DNA of 64,000 nucleotides, from the NCBI GenBank assembly GCA_004565275.1, contig SDOX01000009.1, positions 451,007-515,006 of the forward strand, given 5' to 3'. Under the pieces are notes generated by a model, which was given only the letters and a program-made list of their open reading frames with translations, was not told where the DNA came from and did no database searches. Position numbers and translations under genes: made by a program. The stretch's first letter is position 1. Each line of letters opens with the position of its first letter. Below, piece after piece: positions 33,601 through 42,588 of this stretch. This DNA is from Nannochloropsis salina CCMP1776 (lineage: Eukaryota; Sar; Eustigmatophyceae; Eustigmatales; Monodopsidaceae).

Positions 33601-36100
33601 CGGTGTGTCGGAGGAGCTCAAGGGTTATTTTAACATAAATGCCCAGCAAAAAACGCAGTTGTCGCTGACAGAGCAGACACAAATATATCATAGCCTACCA
33701 CTGTCTCTACAAGTTGAGGCTGCACGGCATATTTCCCGGGACTCTTTATTGTGTGTCGAAATTTTCACGAAGACCAGTGAGTATTTCCTGGACTCTGTTT
33801 CTACGCTTTTAGACATGGAACTCTTTGGGGTGGGCGACTATGTGTACAAGGCGGACGACATCTGCCGCTCGCTGTACATCGTTGCTTCAGGTAGCGTGGA
33901 AGTAGGAAAGATGAATTCAGAGACTAACGAGTTCGAAGTCGACGAGATCGCTGGGGTCGGTTATGCGCTCGGACAGCTAGAGTTTCTCTTCGATGTGCGA
34001 TACATGACCTCAGCAAGAGTGTCGGGCGCGGACGATGTGCGGGTTTTTAGGTTGGGTAAGGAGGACTTCACACGTGTCATCAAATTGTATCCCATGGACG
34101 AGGACATTTTGTACGAAAATCTCTCACGCTTGGCGGACGATAAGATGGAAACCAGTTCGAGGGCACCAAGCACAGCCCAGAGCATGTCCACGCACTCGCT
34201 AGACTTCACAGTCGTAGGCGGTGATGACCTCATGGAAAAGGCTATGGATAGCATTGACAAAGCTAAAAAGCGGAGCAAGGAGCAGCGTATCCGCTCTTTT
34301 TGCAATGCGGCCGCCGAAGGGAACATGGACATCCTGCAGCGCCTCCTCCGGAGTGGTATCGACATAAATGGACGAGATTGTAACGAGCGTACTGCACTAA
34401 TGCTGGCGACCTCTGCAGGCAATTTCGAGCTTGTCAAATGGTTAGTCTCTTTGGGAGCAGAAGTAAATTTGCGAGACAAGTTTGGGGGCTCCGCGTTACT
34501 GGATGCCATGCGTCATAGTACACCCTTGCATATGGAGATTATGGGCTTTTTAAGCAAACAAGGGGCCGTCTTAGAACTGGACGATGCAGCGGGAGAGCTT
34601 TGTCAGGCAGCAGCAGACGGAGAGAGAGAAAAACTGGCTCGGATGCTTGAATTGAATACATCACCAGATGTAGCTGATTACGATAAACGTACTCCCCTAC
34701 ATCTGGCTGCTTCAGAAGGTCGCCTAGATTGTGTGAAACTCCTGCTGGAGTATTGGGCAGACGTAAACCCTATTGACCGAATGGGTGGGACTCCCTTGTC
34801 GGATGCGGTACGGCATGGGCACCTTCACATTCAGACACTTCTACGCCAGCATGGTGGTAAGCTCAATATGGACCCTTTCGAGCTTGGGACGTGCGCGTGT
34901 GAGGCAGGGTCCTCGGGCGACCTGGACAGCATCCGTGTGCTGGTAGAGAATGGTGCCGACATCAACACAGGAGACTACGACGGTCGCACGGCGTTGCACA
35001 TGGCTACTTGTTATAATCGGTTGAGCGTCATCGAATATTTGGTCTCGTTGCCGTCGATCAACCTCAATCCACTGGATCGTCTCGTAAATACGCCTCTTGA
35101 CGACGCGGAAAGGGAGGGCCAAGGTGCTATTGTTAAAATTCTTCAAGCCCGTGGGGGCGTTCCAGGCACTCATCCATCGTTGAAAGACCAAGTTGCTCAA
35201 CAAAAACAGAAAAAAGCTGAAGCCGAGGCCGCCAAAAAAATGCGTCGTGAGGCGGCCGCGCGCTTATTTGAGGAGTGGAGCCTCGTGCAAGAGGACCTGT
35301 CGCGAGTCTACAGCTTTATGAGTGAGTACTTGCCATCACTCTGTAAAAACATCAACATTTTAAGCATGACCCTGCGGAGTCGACGAACACAAAGTACGAT
35401 CGATCGTTCCCCCCGGCCCGATCTTGCGGAAACCCGGCTCTATTTTTATAAGTCTTTCCTAGCGTTCTTAGAGCGGCGTTACAAAGTTAATCTGGAGATG
35501 TCCTTGACGCTCATCGAAGAACTAGAGGAAATAACTTCTTTTGAAGACAAGGCGCGAATCGCAGGGTACATCGTGGAACGCTTTCTTGACGCGAAATCTT
35601 CAGATCGTGTGCACTTTCATCCCACACAGGTCGGGCTGGTGAAGGAGCGCCTACTCGCTGCATTTCCGGGGAAAGTATTTCCTGTCGATTTACTCGAGCC
35701 TTTTCGAGCCAGTGTTGTTGAAAAGATGGAGGAATTACTGCCAGACTATTTTAAATCAGATTTTTATTACCGTGCTTGTCGGCAGCCTAATGGCTTCCTG
35801 TGGAGAGTGATGAAACTCTCTCGTTTGCTGCATGGGCTGTGTAATCAGATACTTGTCGATGTCATTAATCCTTTTCTAAAGCTATGCAATCGAGATGCAC
35901 TTGCATGCGTGCCACACTATTCAAAAAGCAATAGGCAGGCTTTTCGAGAGGAATTTGTAAAGCTAAAAATTAACATTACGTCGCTGCAACCAGTCTTGCA
36001 CATTGTCGGGTACAAGTCCAAGCATGACGCAATGCAAGAATGTATCAAGGAGCGCCGAGAGAAGCGCACAGGAACCGGAGGTACCGGACATAGGAAGTAG
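27659..36100 (+). CDS. Giant tandem channel-like protein: two 6-TM/CNBD/ankyrin units plus C-terminal RGS-like segment
   Basis: A single uninterrupted frame of 2813 residues. Residues 1-200 are Ser/Gly/Asn-rich. Unit 1: six hydrophobic segments at about 230-480, pore-loop region LTGTMVPGYAPDS near 435, a C-linker, a cyclic-nucleotide-binding-like fold at about 555-690, then ankyrin repeats at about 768-1060 (for example NTTDYDLRSSLHFAATRGED). A 600-residue linker follows. Unit 2: transmembrane segments at about 1708-1960, pore region TTIISTQGIYDVV near 1909-1921, a clearer cyclic-nucleotide-binding domain at about 2036-2158, ankyrins at about 2211-2501. Residues about 2590-2705 resemble an RGS domain (SFLAFLERRY at one end, EELLPDYFKSDFYYR at the other). 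The layout of each unit is that of plant AKT/KAT or animal EAG/HCN channels, but neither pore has the K+ filter T-x-G-Y-G. Transported ion, if any, is unknown; two units could form a pseudo-dimer. Confidence 0.85.
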   Translation: MEEKVEDSSTGDRDKGSVADLEFGSNSVDSMGSDCSNCVSTPRRQLMHLSMGKNCENSSRGRGDGNAFKNESELPSLLTAAGRGLSNNQTGGNRGNSKCYGNETVNSNGSVHAGASSNSNGKAESTDNGSKDSGDGTLSVHPKPKLQGILKKDGLTGGNLGRSGMGRRSSSFYAPKGLSRSSNSLSTRFHLVPPTKTVRFRLESDNEKRPWFALLEIMDPGSLFMVRWKSLCIVFLSISFFRLPVIMAFGAHGLLIDFICDVYFLIDNVFALHTAYLKKGELIIDRRRIARRYFSWKTFMRGERWSYLVFLMEFVPFYSAIIIMAFYTLPDWFLTLCAASRARRMYDLLSYFHALELRLDSDLRVLAVTKYGLVLFGSAHWFGCVWWAVARFSGFTESCWVSQFLRLTARPVSEESFRSTSFNYFLSLYWGFTVLTGTMVPGYAPDSSQETILSIVSIFSQVLIFSFLFGILLHYIVKKDANQEKYKSLIDKVERYAKMHELPRRLESSIKLCFTFQHQNRIGQDEEILSAIPMTMKTKILAYRYQMVAANEIFEGCQEHFVTSVLAVLRPKILIPGVTIFNRDDMTREAVFLEEGEVEVHAEDDAGAFRMIKPSEDVFPVVGAIAFFLGIPQPYTHKASMKSHVKLLTLSKDDYEDIRDRYPESRDQLIGNITAAVGLTRDGDMDDISKAVVLEMESPMGMPTDVDGDSNAARLQEQRQRRQQQQQDLSQSQAATAADLGVRTGETEKVALRRKVALGLRKKMDDELATMFNAVEEGDLESVKLLLDKGFKVNTTDYDLRSSLHFAATRGEDKIVELLTQRGADVHSRDRWGRNALQDAIDNGCTVVASMLAAQGAELRLRNSAGRLCAAAFTDNLFELQRLIENGVDCNVVDYDGRTALHLGACEGNNKVVEYLLLPINKCNPGVLDRWGISPLFDAIKHGNLSVARVLYENGARLSKGKAATFLCTAAANGDSSLLQMLFECGVETNIGDYDYRYPIHLAAAEGEVISVEFLAYAHAELSVKDRWGRTPLDDAITEGHLCCAKMLMSFGAEYTISIDAATQARIDAVDLKEVRAMVRAERTVQNQHKSVAKQLREMVKWMAAETETWQKSVEERLKHLKRTTDRMISGDEIDDFHLDTQDFLAQSDLSILVSERPERVTIESNMSYPDSYMLSRFISEASSSSDSAREFTSTSYAANGAISSEATSSDRKQNHGLKSMQHFFLKWSLIHSAIKNWKENLIVTARRDMHEPPGINQTALGIALRSLGVSVTDHDLDRAFEACKSGTEEVDTAQRVSGLGEVEEMTFWEGNAMISADKAATAPESVSCEDVVMAMPVWSLIMHAPAAGGSDLSRLQEAVHVICEGYRLLTRHGNGKLGRAAWMIQKRETDLGEFSSVIDQVFLDQDVIDKESFFLTVARWAALRDEDNGVSDDYGSGAYEKSTVLGLSPDDDASFQSEGGDLDKMPSGVANSGTLRESRMPCDLGHSLSNSSWPELAANRLYLERIESDSSLQGQMSSLSANQIPHLYVKKRNLWTRLCTAWKLFCIKRKLRASLKAGEGQSRTQLAMPDFARHFARLDLERCDWLDRNRTELLLARGFDADLSRGEWGLLAESLKDNVVGKVSLAAVERFWMELNGVSAKLQVASALDASRRGINSLNPSQRVLKDNAAFDAEGSKRIPGAMILVERRSWSEALLFDRKGWFISMWVVVMIVNALYYFLSVPFIIAFLRDEILGEYESCLWVAYAFDCLLLCDVLVKLNTSFIDTSCSVLVVNRRRIRHRYLTGGFLRDLVGMLPVDILVRFLGGSGTLVAFLRLPKLIFCYRLVNFFRRRSLNSSSRLAVDLQALLFSALGMIHILTCVWFFMTEGDPGNYQALSGYEDYGNYTNDPSGGGPFRLEYYIFCYMLITTIISTQGIYDVVMGQAREIWFTMFILLLNLSAWAYLMGTISGLCVTADESIAQSHELMTAVSRFIQHNPMPPGVSEELKGYFNINAQQKTQLSLTEQTQIYHSLPLSLQVEAARHISRDSLLCVEIFTKTSEYFLDSVSTLLDMELFGVGDYVYKADDICRSLYIVASGSVEVGKMNSETNEFEVDEIAGVGYALGQLEFLFDVRYMTSARVSGADDVRVFRLGKEDFTRVIKLYPMDEDILYENLSRLADDKMETSSRAPSTAQSMSTHSLDFTVVGGDDLMEKAMDSIDKAKKRSKEQRIRSFCNAAAEGNMDILQRLLRSGIDINGRDCNERTALMLATSAGNFELVKWLVSLGAEVNLRDKFGGSALLDAMRHSTPLHMEIMGFLSKQGAVLELDDAAGELCQAAADGEREKLARMLELNTSPDVADYDKRTPLHLAASEGRLDCVKLLLEYWADVNPIDRMGGTPLSDAVRHGHLHIQTLLRQHGGKLNMDPFELGTCACEAGSSGDLDSIRVLVENGADINTGDYDGRTALHMATCYNRLSVIEYLVSLPSINLNPLDRLVNTPLDDAEREGQGAIVKILQARGGVPGTHPSLKDQVAQQKQKKAEAEAAKKMRREAAARLFEEWSLVQEDLSRVYSFMSEYLPSLCKNINILSMTLRSRRTQSTIDRSPRPDLAETRLYFYKSFLAFLERRYKVNLEMSLTLIEELEEITSFEDKARIAGYIVERFLDAKSSDRVHFHPTQVGLVKERLLAAFPGKVFPVDLLEPFRASVVEKMEELLPDYFKSDFYYRACRQPNGFLWRVMKLSRLLHGLCNQILVDVINPFLKLCNRDALACVPHYSKSNRQAFREEFVKLKINITSLQPVLHIVGYKSKHDAMQECIKERREKRTGTGGTGHRK

Positions 36101-36978
36101 AATGCGAATTTTGACTCAGGAAGCGGAGTAAAAATTGTAAGCTCCAGCTGCCGTGAAGCTGTCCAGGTTGTTCCGGGACAAGAGAAACTTTAAATTTGAA
36201 TGATCTGGGTGCACGACCTCTGGGTGCACGACCTTGCGTGAACTCGCGGTTCATTGAAGACGGGGGTAAAAAATGATCGGACCTGAAACAGGCAGTGTAA
36301 AGCTATGCCATTGCGCTACATGGGGAAAGGAAAGAGCGCAGTAACTCTGTTCCGAGACTATTGTGCAGCAAAATTCCATCGCCTCGAGACGATCTTGAGA
36401 AATTTATGACGTGCGATGGTCGTCGAGATCAGAAAGTGGCTTCATTTTATTCGTTATTCTACAATGTTATCTAGGTGGTTCCATTCATGTGACAAAAGAT
36501 TCTCTAAGAATAAGCTAGATTCATATGAAAGAAACATGTCGCACACGGCAGCTGACTTCTTCCCTTTGTATTGCATTGAGAACAAGAAATATTCTTCAAG
36601 GTTCGCCTAAGACATTCAGCCTTGCCATTTTCCCTGGTGTTCAGCCGTCTATATCTCCAGTTCAGGCCATCCTCATATTGGCGTTCTCTCGTATTAAATC
36701 TCATCGTCGGGACCCAGACGTCAAACCCGCCTCACTATGGAGGAGTCTTATTTTTCTTACATCTGTCGCATCACAAAGACCAAGGGCTTTTCGAAAAGAT
36801 TCCTATCATAGGAATTTGTGTCACCGATTACCGCTTTTGCCGTAAAAAGTGCTCAAACCTTGGTTACCATAACCTGATATCACCTTAGCCCATCCTATTC
36901 CATTATGCTCTTTAATTTTCAACCTTATCATTCCCTCTACATCTTGTACCTTTTCATCTGCTGCGTGAGCGTGCGCTT
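36101..36978. other. Convergent 3' intergenic region
   Basis: About 880 bases between the giant channel-like gene (+) and the beta-helix gene (-), with no coding frame worth calling. It includes the 15-base tandem duplication annotated separately. Confidence 0.4.
36205..36234. repeat. Perfect 15-base tandem duplication
   Basis: Unit ctgggtgcacgacct occurs twice head to tail, about 105 bases past the stop of the channel-like gene. Likely slippage in the 3' flank. Confidence 0.85.
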
Positions 36979-39900
36979 CTAGCTTTGGGTCGAGGCTGTC
37001 ACATCGAAAGGCTGCGTACAGAAGCTGACCGCATATTGTGTGGCCTTGATGGAGTATGTCTGTGGAGCTAGGTCAGCAGGCACCTCAAAGGGAATCGCAA
37101 GGGAACCCTTGCCCTTGGGGACGATTTGGCCGATTGGGATGTCATCACTTGAGCCCAAACCGCATTTCTTTGTCAGCGTCAGGCCTACGGGCGCCGTCGA
37201 TGAGAATCCAGAAATCATCACTTTGCCCGTCTCTCCCTGACTAAACGTCGGGAGGGCAAGACGCTCGCCGGTTTCCGTCGAGACTAGGACAGTGGGCACC
37301 AAATTGCCCGAGAGCGCTCCGACGACAGAGCTCATCACCGTCGATGAAGCCTGGGGCAGGGCCATTCCTCTCACCTTGTGGGTAGTCACGAAGTCAGCGT
37401 TGCTCTCGTCTATCAATACATCGACAGGCAGCGTCTCACCAAGGACCGCCACGAAGTTCGCGGCCTTGAATTGTTTGACCCAATCCGAGGCGAGAGCGGC
37501 GCACTCGTCGTCGTGTGTCGTGAAAGAGAGGTCGTAGACCTCTGTGAGCTCTGAGTCCTTGAAGAAAGCCTCTGCATTGGACAAAGCGAACTCCTGCAGC
37601 TCGGGATGTCTGATACTATTCTTCTTCTGCACGTTCACTCGCGCACAGTCGTCGCCGAGGGCCTTGGAAATGGCCGATTGCAGGTCAGACGGCAGTGCGC
37701 ATTGTTCCGGCGCTGATTCCGCGCTGCTAGAGCATCCAAGCTTCAGAATCGCTGTTGTCACTTGAGTATCGATCAGAGGCATGTCCGCGCTGCTTTCATC
37801 GAACAGATTGCTTGCCTGTTTGATCCACTTGGGGAGCGCCTGGGCGGTTCCATCCGTGCCCAGCACCCGAACATCTTCGAGGGAGCAGGCAGACAGCTCT
37901 TCTTCGCTGAGCTCGCAGGCCCCCGCGTTCTCGCCGACGATCTGTTTGTTCATATTGCCCTTGAAGCCGCAGGGGTTGCAGGCAATGGGGCCGTTGACCG
38001 CCGCGTAGTGTGTCTGAGGTGTGTTCGTTCCCACAGAGCCTAGGGGCGAGTCCTTCACCGCCTGCACGAAGGCATTCGGGGTGCCCGCCGAGAAGGTGTT
38101 CTCGCCTTCTAAGACCGTGAAACTCGAGGCAGGAATGGCGGATGCTTGCGACTCCGCGGAGGCGATCTCGAAATCCTCCAACTCCGCTGCCAGCGGCTGC
38201 ACCAGATAGTTCTCCTGCACTTCCTCGTCCATATCCTCCTCCACGTCGTCGTCCTCGACGGCGTTCTCATCGGACTCTTGATCCTGCCGCCGGCCTTTTC
38301 TGATACCGTCTGGGAAAGCATGAAGGGCGCATGGGAGTGAGAACTAATTTATTTCTGGCAATATTGACAATTGCATACAGGAAGAGTCATCTCATACTTA
38401 CAAGAATAGAAATCGTCGTCGTCCATTACGTGGTTTTCAACAGGAATGACGTCGTCATGATCTTTGCCATTAAGATCGATGACATCTTCAACCTCATCCT
38501 CTTCGAAAGTTCTGTCCTCATCGTCTTCTTTCTCTGCCTCATCCTCGTCCTCGAGGTCGTCCTCGTCATCGAGGTCATCCTCCGGGCCTTCATCCTCCTT
38601 CAAGTCATCTGTGAGCTCCTCCTCCCCGGCATTGATGTCAGCATCGTCAAAATCAAGGTCATCTTCCTCAACGTCATCGTCCTCGTACTCTTCGTCCTCG
38701 AAATCATCCTCTGAAGCGCCTTCCACATCATCGTCCTCGACGTCATCGTCCGCCGCACCGTGCTCGACCTCCACATCGTCGTCCTCGACGTCATCGTCCG
38801 CCGCACCGTGCTCCACCTCCACATCGTCGTCCTCGACGTCATCGTCCGCCGCACCGTGCTCGACCTCCACATCATCGTCCTCGACGTCATCGTCCGCCGC
38901 ACCGTGCTCGACCTCCACATCATCGTCCTCGACGTCATCGTCCGCCGTACCGTGCTCGACCTCCACATCGTCGTCCTCGACGTCATCGTCCGCCGCACCG
39001 TGCTCGACCTCCACATCATCGTCCTCGACGTCATCGTCCGCAGCACCGTGCTCGACCTCCACATCGTCGTCCTCGACGTCATCGTCCGCCGCACCGTGCT
39101 CCACCTCCATATCATCGTCCTCGACGTCATCGTCCGCCGCACCGTGCTTGACCTCCACATCGTCGTCCTCGACGTCATCGTCCGCCGCACCGTGCTCGAC
39201 CTCCACATCGTCGTCCTCGACGTCATCGTCCGCCGCACCGTGATCGACCTCTACATCATCGTCCTCGACGTCATCGTCGGCCGCACCGTGCTCGACCTCT
39301 ACGTCATCGTCCTCGGCGTCATCGTCCGCCGCACCGTGCTCGACCTCCATATCGTCGTCCTCGACGTCATCGTCGTGAGTAGCAAGCTCAGCTTCTGAGT
39401 TGGTTTGCATCATATCATCGTCTTCGAAGTCGTCATCTTGACCGGAACCACTCTTGACGTCATCGTCAAATGCTCCGTCGAATCCAAGGTCCTGATTGTC
39501 GAACAGGTCATCGTCACGCTCCACCCCGAATGTCTCAAGGTCATCGTCACGGGCATCTTGCTCATACAAATCATCATCCTCCTGAGTTTCCTCGTCGTCG
39601 AGGCTAAGGTCCTGGTTGTCGAACAGGTCATCGTCACGCTCCACCCCGAATTCCTCGAGGTCATCGTCACGGGCATCTTGCTCATACAAATCATCATCCT
39701 CCTGAGTTTCCTCGTCGTCGAGGCCGAGGTCCTGGTTGTCGAACAGGTCATCGTCACGCTCCACCCCGAATTCCTCGAGGTCGTCATCCGTCTCGCCAAC
39801 CACGCCGAGGTCCTGCTTGGGACTTCTCACAAGTGGGGTCTCCAAGTCGTCATCGCGCAAATCCCCCGCTTCTTCGTCGTCGTCCCAGCCCCCGAGCCCA

Positions 39901-42588
39901 GCGCCTTGATCAAGCATGTCGTCGTCTGTGGGGGCCACTTCCGAGTCATCGTTCCCACCGGCACCGAGATCATCGTCCCATATGTCGTCGTCCGTGGCAC
40001 CGCTCGCCCAGTCGGTCTCCTCGTCGTCGTCATCGAATCCGGTATCCGAGTTGGCCTCCTTGTCATCATCATCTGCGCCCCAGCCGCCGCCCCCCTCAAG
40101 CGCCTCCCGATCGTCGTCCCCCCACCATTCTTCCCAGTCATCATCCCCTGCTTTCCCGGGTGTGTATCCCCCTCCGCCATAGTTCGTTTCCCAGTCGTCA
40201 TCGTACCATTCCCAATCATCGTCCCAACCCCATTCCTCCTCATCGTCATCTCGACCGAGCTTCTTCTTCATTCTGTTCATCATTTTTTTGACAAAACCGT
40301 CATTCTCTTCGTCATCGTCGCCCAGGAAAGCGCCGAAACCAAAGTCGAAGCTCTTGAATAGGTCCTTATCAGCCTTGTCTCGGGGCACGATTGCAGTGGC
40401 GTTGCCCTTGCCTACCAATTTGAAATTCTTGAAACTGGCGGGGACGGCCTGGCCGTTCACGAAGTACTGAGAGACTGGGGGGGCGATGTAGGCCACGCCC
40501 GTGTTCACGGCCGAGGGGGAGCCCCGAACCACGATAGCACCTGCTCCCACGAAGGCGTCGAAGCCGAGGAAGAATGCGAAAAGGACCCCGACGTTCTTAG
40601 CCATGGGGGAGCCGATGTCGATTAGGATCCCCGCGCCCAGGAAATAGTTCCCGCCGATCAGGACCACGGAGGCGACCCCATAGTTGTCCACGTTCGCGGC
40701 CCCGACCACGACCAGCACCCCCGCGCCGACAGCCATGGTCCCCCCGATTCCATACACGCCCGCCACTCCCACGTTTCGAGACTGGGAAAAGCCAACGATC
40801 ACTGCCGAACCTGCCCCCACCCAATTAAGGACACCTGCTCCTGCGTAGAAGTCCACCCCGGCCGAGAGCTGTTGAGTCACTCCTGTCATTGTCAGAGTGC
40901 CCCCTCCAAGGGAGACCATCACGCCCGTCCCGCATTCGATGGCAACCCCCAAGCTAGCGGAGAAAGCGCCGCCAGAAATGACGATCACCCCCCCGCCCAC
41001 AAAGAGCTCGAGGCCCGTGCCGAAATGCGAGAAAACGGCCAAGTTTGCCACCCAGGCACAACCCGAGAAGATGCCCACGCCCCCGCCGAGAAAGACTAAA
41101 ATCCCGGCACCACTGGCATTAATGGCCAGGAAATTGATCGTGAAAGTACAGCCCGAGCTAACGAGTACACCGCCCAGAACTGCGACCAAAAAGCCGACCC
41201 CAAAGCCATTGATGAAGAGCTGCGAGTTCGTAAATGTCACACCGGACAGAACAGCGACGCCCGCAACCACGAGCAGATCAGCCCCCACAACGTAGATCTC
41301 ACGGAAAAGCACACCTGGCTGCAAGACCCAGAAATGTGAAAGCGTGATGGTAACGATCCCACCGGTGACAAAAACCTGACCACCGAACACGCGAACGGCG
41401 CGGGAGACATCGGGGGCGATCAGAATAGCAGGCATGCCCACAGGCGGGGCGTTCGTGAAAATGACACCGAATGCCGAAAAGCGGCCGCCAAGTTCAACCA
41501 AAGCCGTCCCACCGCGCAAGACGGGGATGGTAGCAATGAGTTCACCGCCACCTCGGTATGTGCGCACAAATTGGAGGTCGAGGTTGCCGCCCGCCACAAT
41601 GTGGAAGATGCGCTTCGAGTCGGCGCCATCGATCGTGGGCAGGGAGATAGGATTACCGATAATGACCTTGCGAGTGGAAATAGTAATGTCATCATCGCTG
41701 TCCGGCAAGGCCACATTATATATCTTGCCCGGGAGCAGGCTTATGATTGCGCAACGGGAGGGGTCTTCCGCCATCTGCCTCAACTCCATACCCGACTGAG
41801 GAACGCAGGCGCTACCAGAAATCAGACTCGTATCCTTTAACATGGTGCTGAAGAAATCTTCACTAGTTGCGCCAGCTTCTTCTCCAAACACGCCACCGAT
41901 CAGATCCGAAGACTTCTCAGCCACCCCGTCGAGCACTTTGTATCCGGGTAAAGAGCCCCCGGGGCCGTCGGGGAGGCTCTCCGTACTGACCTCTTCTGGC
42001 TCGACGGGCTCTGCAACAATAGGAGCTTTGTCCTGTTCGTAGAGATGAAGGAGTGTCGTCATGAGCAAGGGTCTTGTCATGGAAGTAGCATCGCCTTACG
42101 TACCGCGGGGCTCGGGGGTGGTACGACGGTTTCAATGCTGCTCGCCTCCTCGACTACTCCGTCGGCGGGCTGTAAATGTATTTTAAAAAATAGAAATAGA
42201 GGAAGAGATGTCACTGTGTACATTCACTTATGAAGGGTAGTTATAGAGAAATCACACGTAACCTCCAACGATTTTCAAGAGCATTCAATGCCTCCGTATC
42301 TTACCAAAGGAGACTGCGAGGCATGCTTTTCCTCAGGTTGGAAGGCTATCACTATCCCCGCAATAAGACCGATTGTAGCTAGTGCAGCGAAAAGAAGAAG
42401 CAGAGACTTTTTCCTGGGAGTGATATAGTGCGAAGCATTGACAAAGTGAAGTGAATTTCGTGATCCTTATGTTCTCCTGTCCCACTCGTGCCCTGCCTTG
42501 ACCGCATTTCTTCTTAGTATTTTTTTCAAACTTACCATCCTCGTCTCTGCCACCACGGCTCGATGGGCCGCGTGCCCTCGACAGCCAT
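36979..42588 (-). CDS. Signal-anchored protein with Pmp-like beta-helix and acidic tandem repeats, five exons
   Basis: Exons 42588-42536, 42413-42305, 42169-42104, 42032-38402 and 38309-36979 have GT-AG borders and consistent phases and give 1729 residues. Exons 1-2 create a short basic N-terminus (MAVEGTRPIEPWWQRRGW) and one membrane helix (KKSLLLLFAALATIGLIAGI), so it is probably a type II anchored or secreted protein. Residues about 165-600 are a Gly/Val-rich series of roughly 20-residue turns (GGGVGIFSGCAWVANLAVF, GGVLVSSGCTFTINFLAI), the pattern of right-handed beta-helices and of chlamydial Pmp repeats (GGA-I and FxxN). Residues about 635-1285 are extremely Asp/Glu-rich, built on DDD triplets with two tandem repeat blocks. 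The C-terminal 440 residues have several cysteines (CNPCGFKG, CELSEEELSAC) suggesting an extracellular domain. Function unknown; cell-surface adhesion or Ca2+ binding is only inference. Confidence 0.75.
38728..39380 (-). repeat. 48-base coding tandem repeat, 13 copies (EVEHGAADDDVEDDDV)
   Basis: Thirteen nearly identical 48-base units in exon 4 of the beta-helix gene encode a 16-residue acidic unit with one His. Variants are mostly single residues (VDHG, VKHG, HGTA, DDDM). Because 48 is divisible by three, several other frames stay open here, including Ser-rich frames on the plus strand; these are by-products. Confidence 0.95.
39480..39800 (-). repeat. 120-base coding tandem repeat, nearly three copies
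   Basis: A second repeat block in the same exon encodes a 40-residue unit including ERDDDLFDNQDL, LDDEETQEDDDLYEQDA and RDDDLEEFGV. Copies are almost identical at DNA level, so the block expanded recently. Confidence 0.9.

Noticed and set aside
36205-36234. 15-base duplication considered as a transposon target-site duplication
   Set aside because: The two copies are directly adjacent with nothing between them, so there is no inserted element.
38464-39398. Long Ser-rich (SSSSTSSSAAPCST) and Val/Leu-rich open frames on the plus strand
   Set aside because: They are antisense frames kept open by the 48-base repeat, whose length is a multiple of three. The minus-strand frame continues into a beta-helix domain with consistent splicing and is the real gene.
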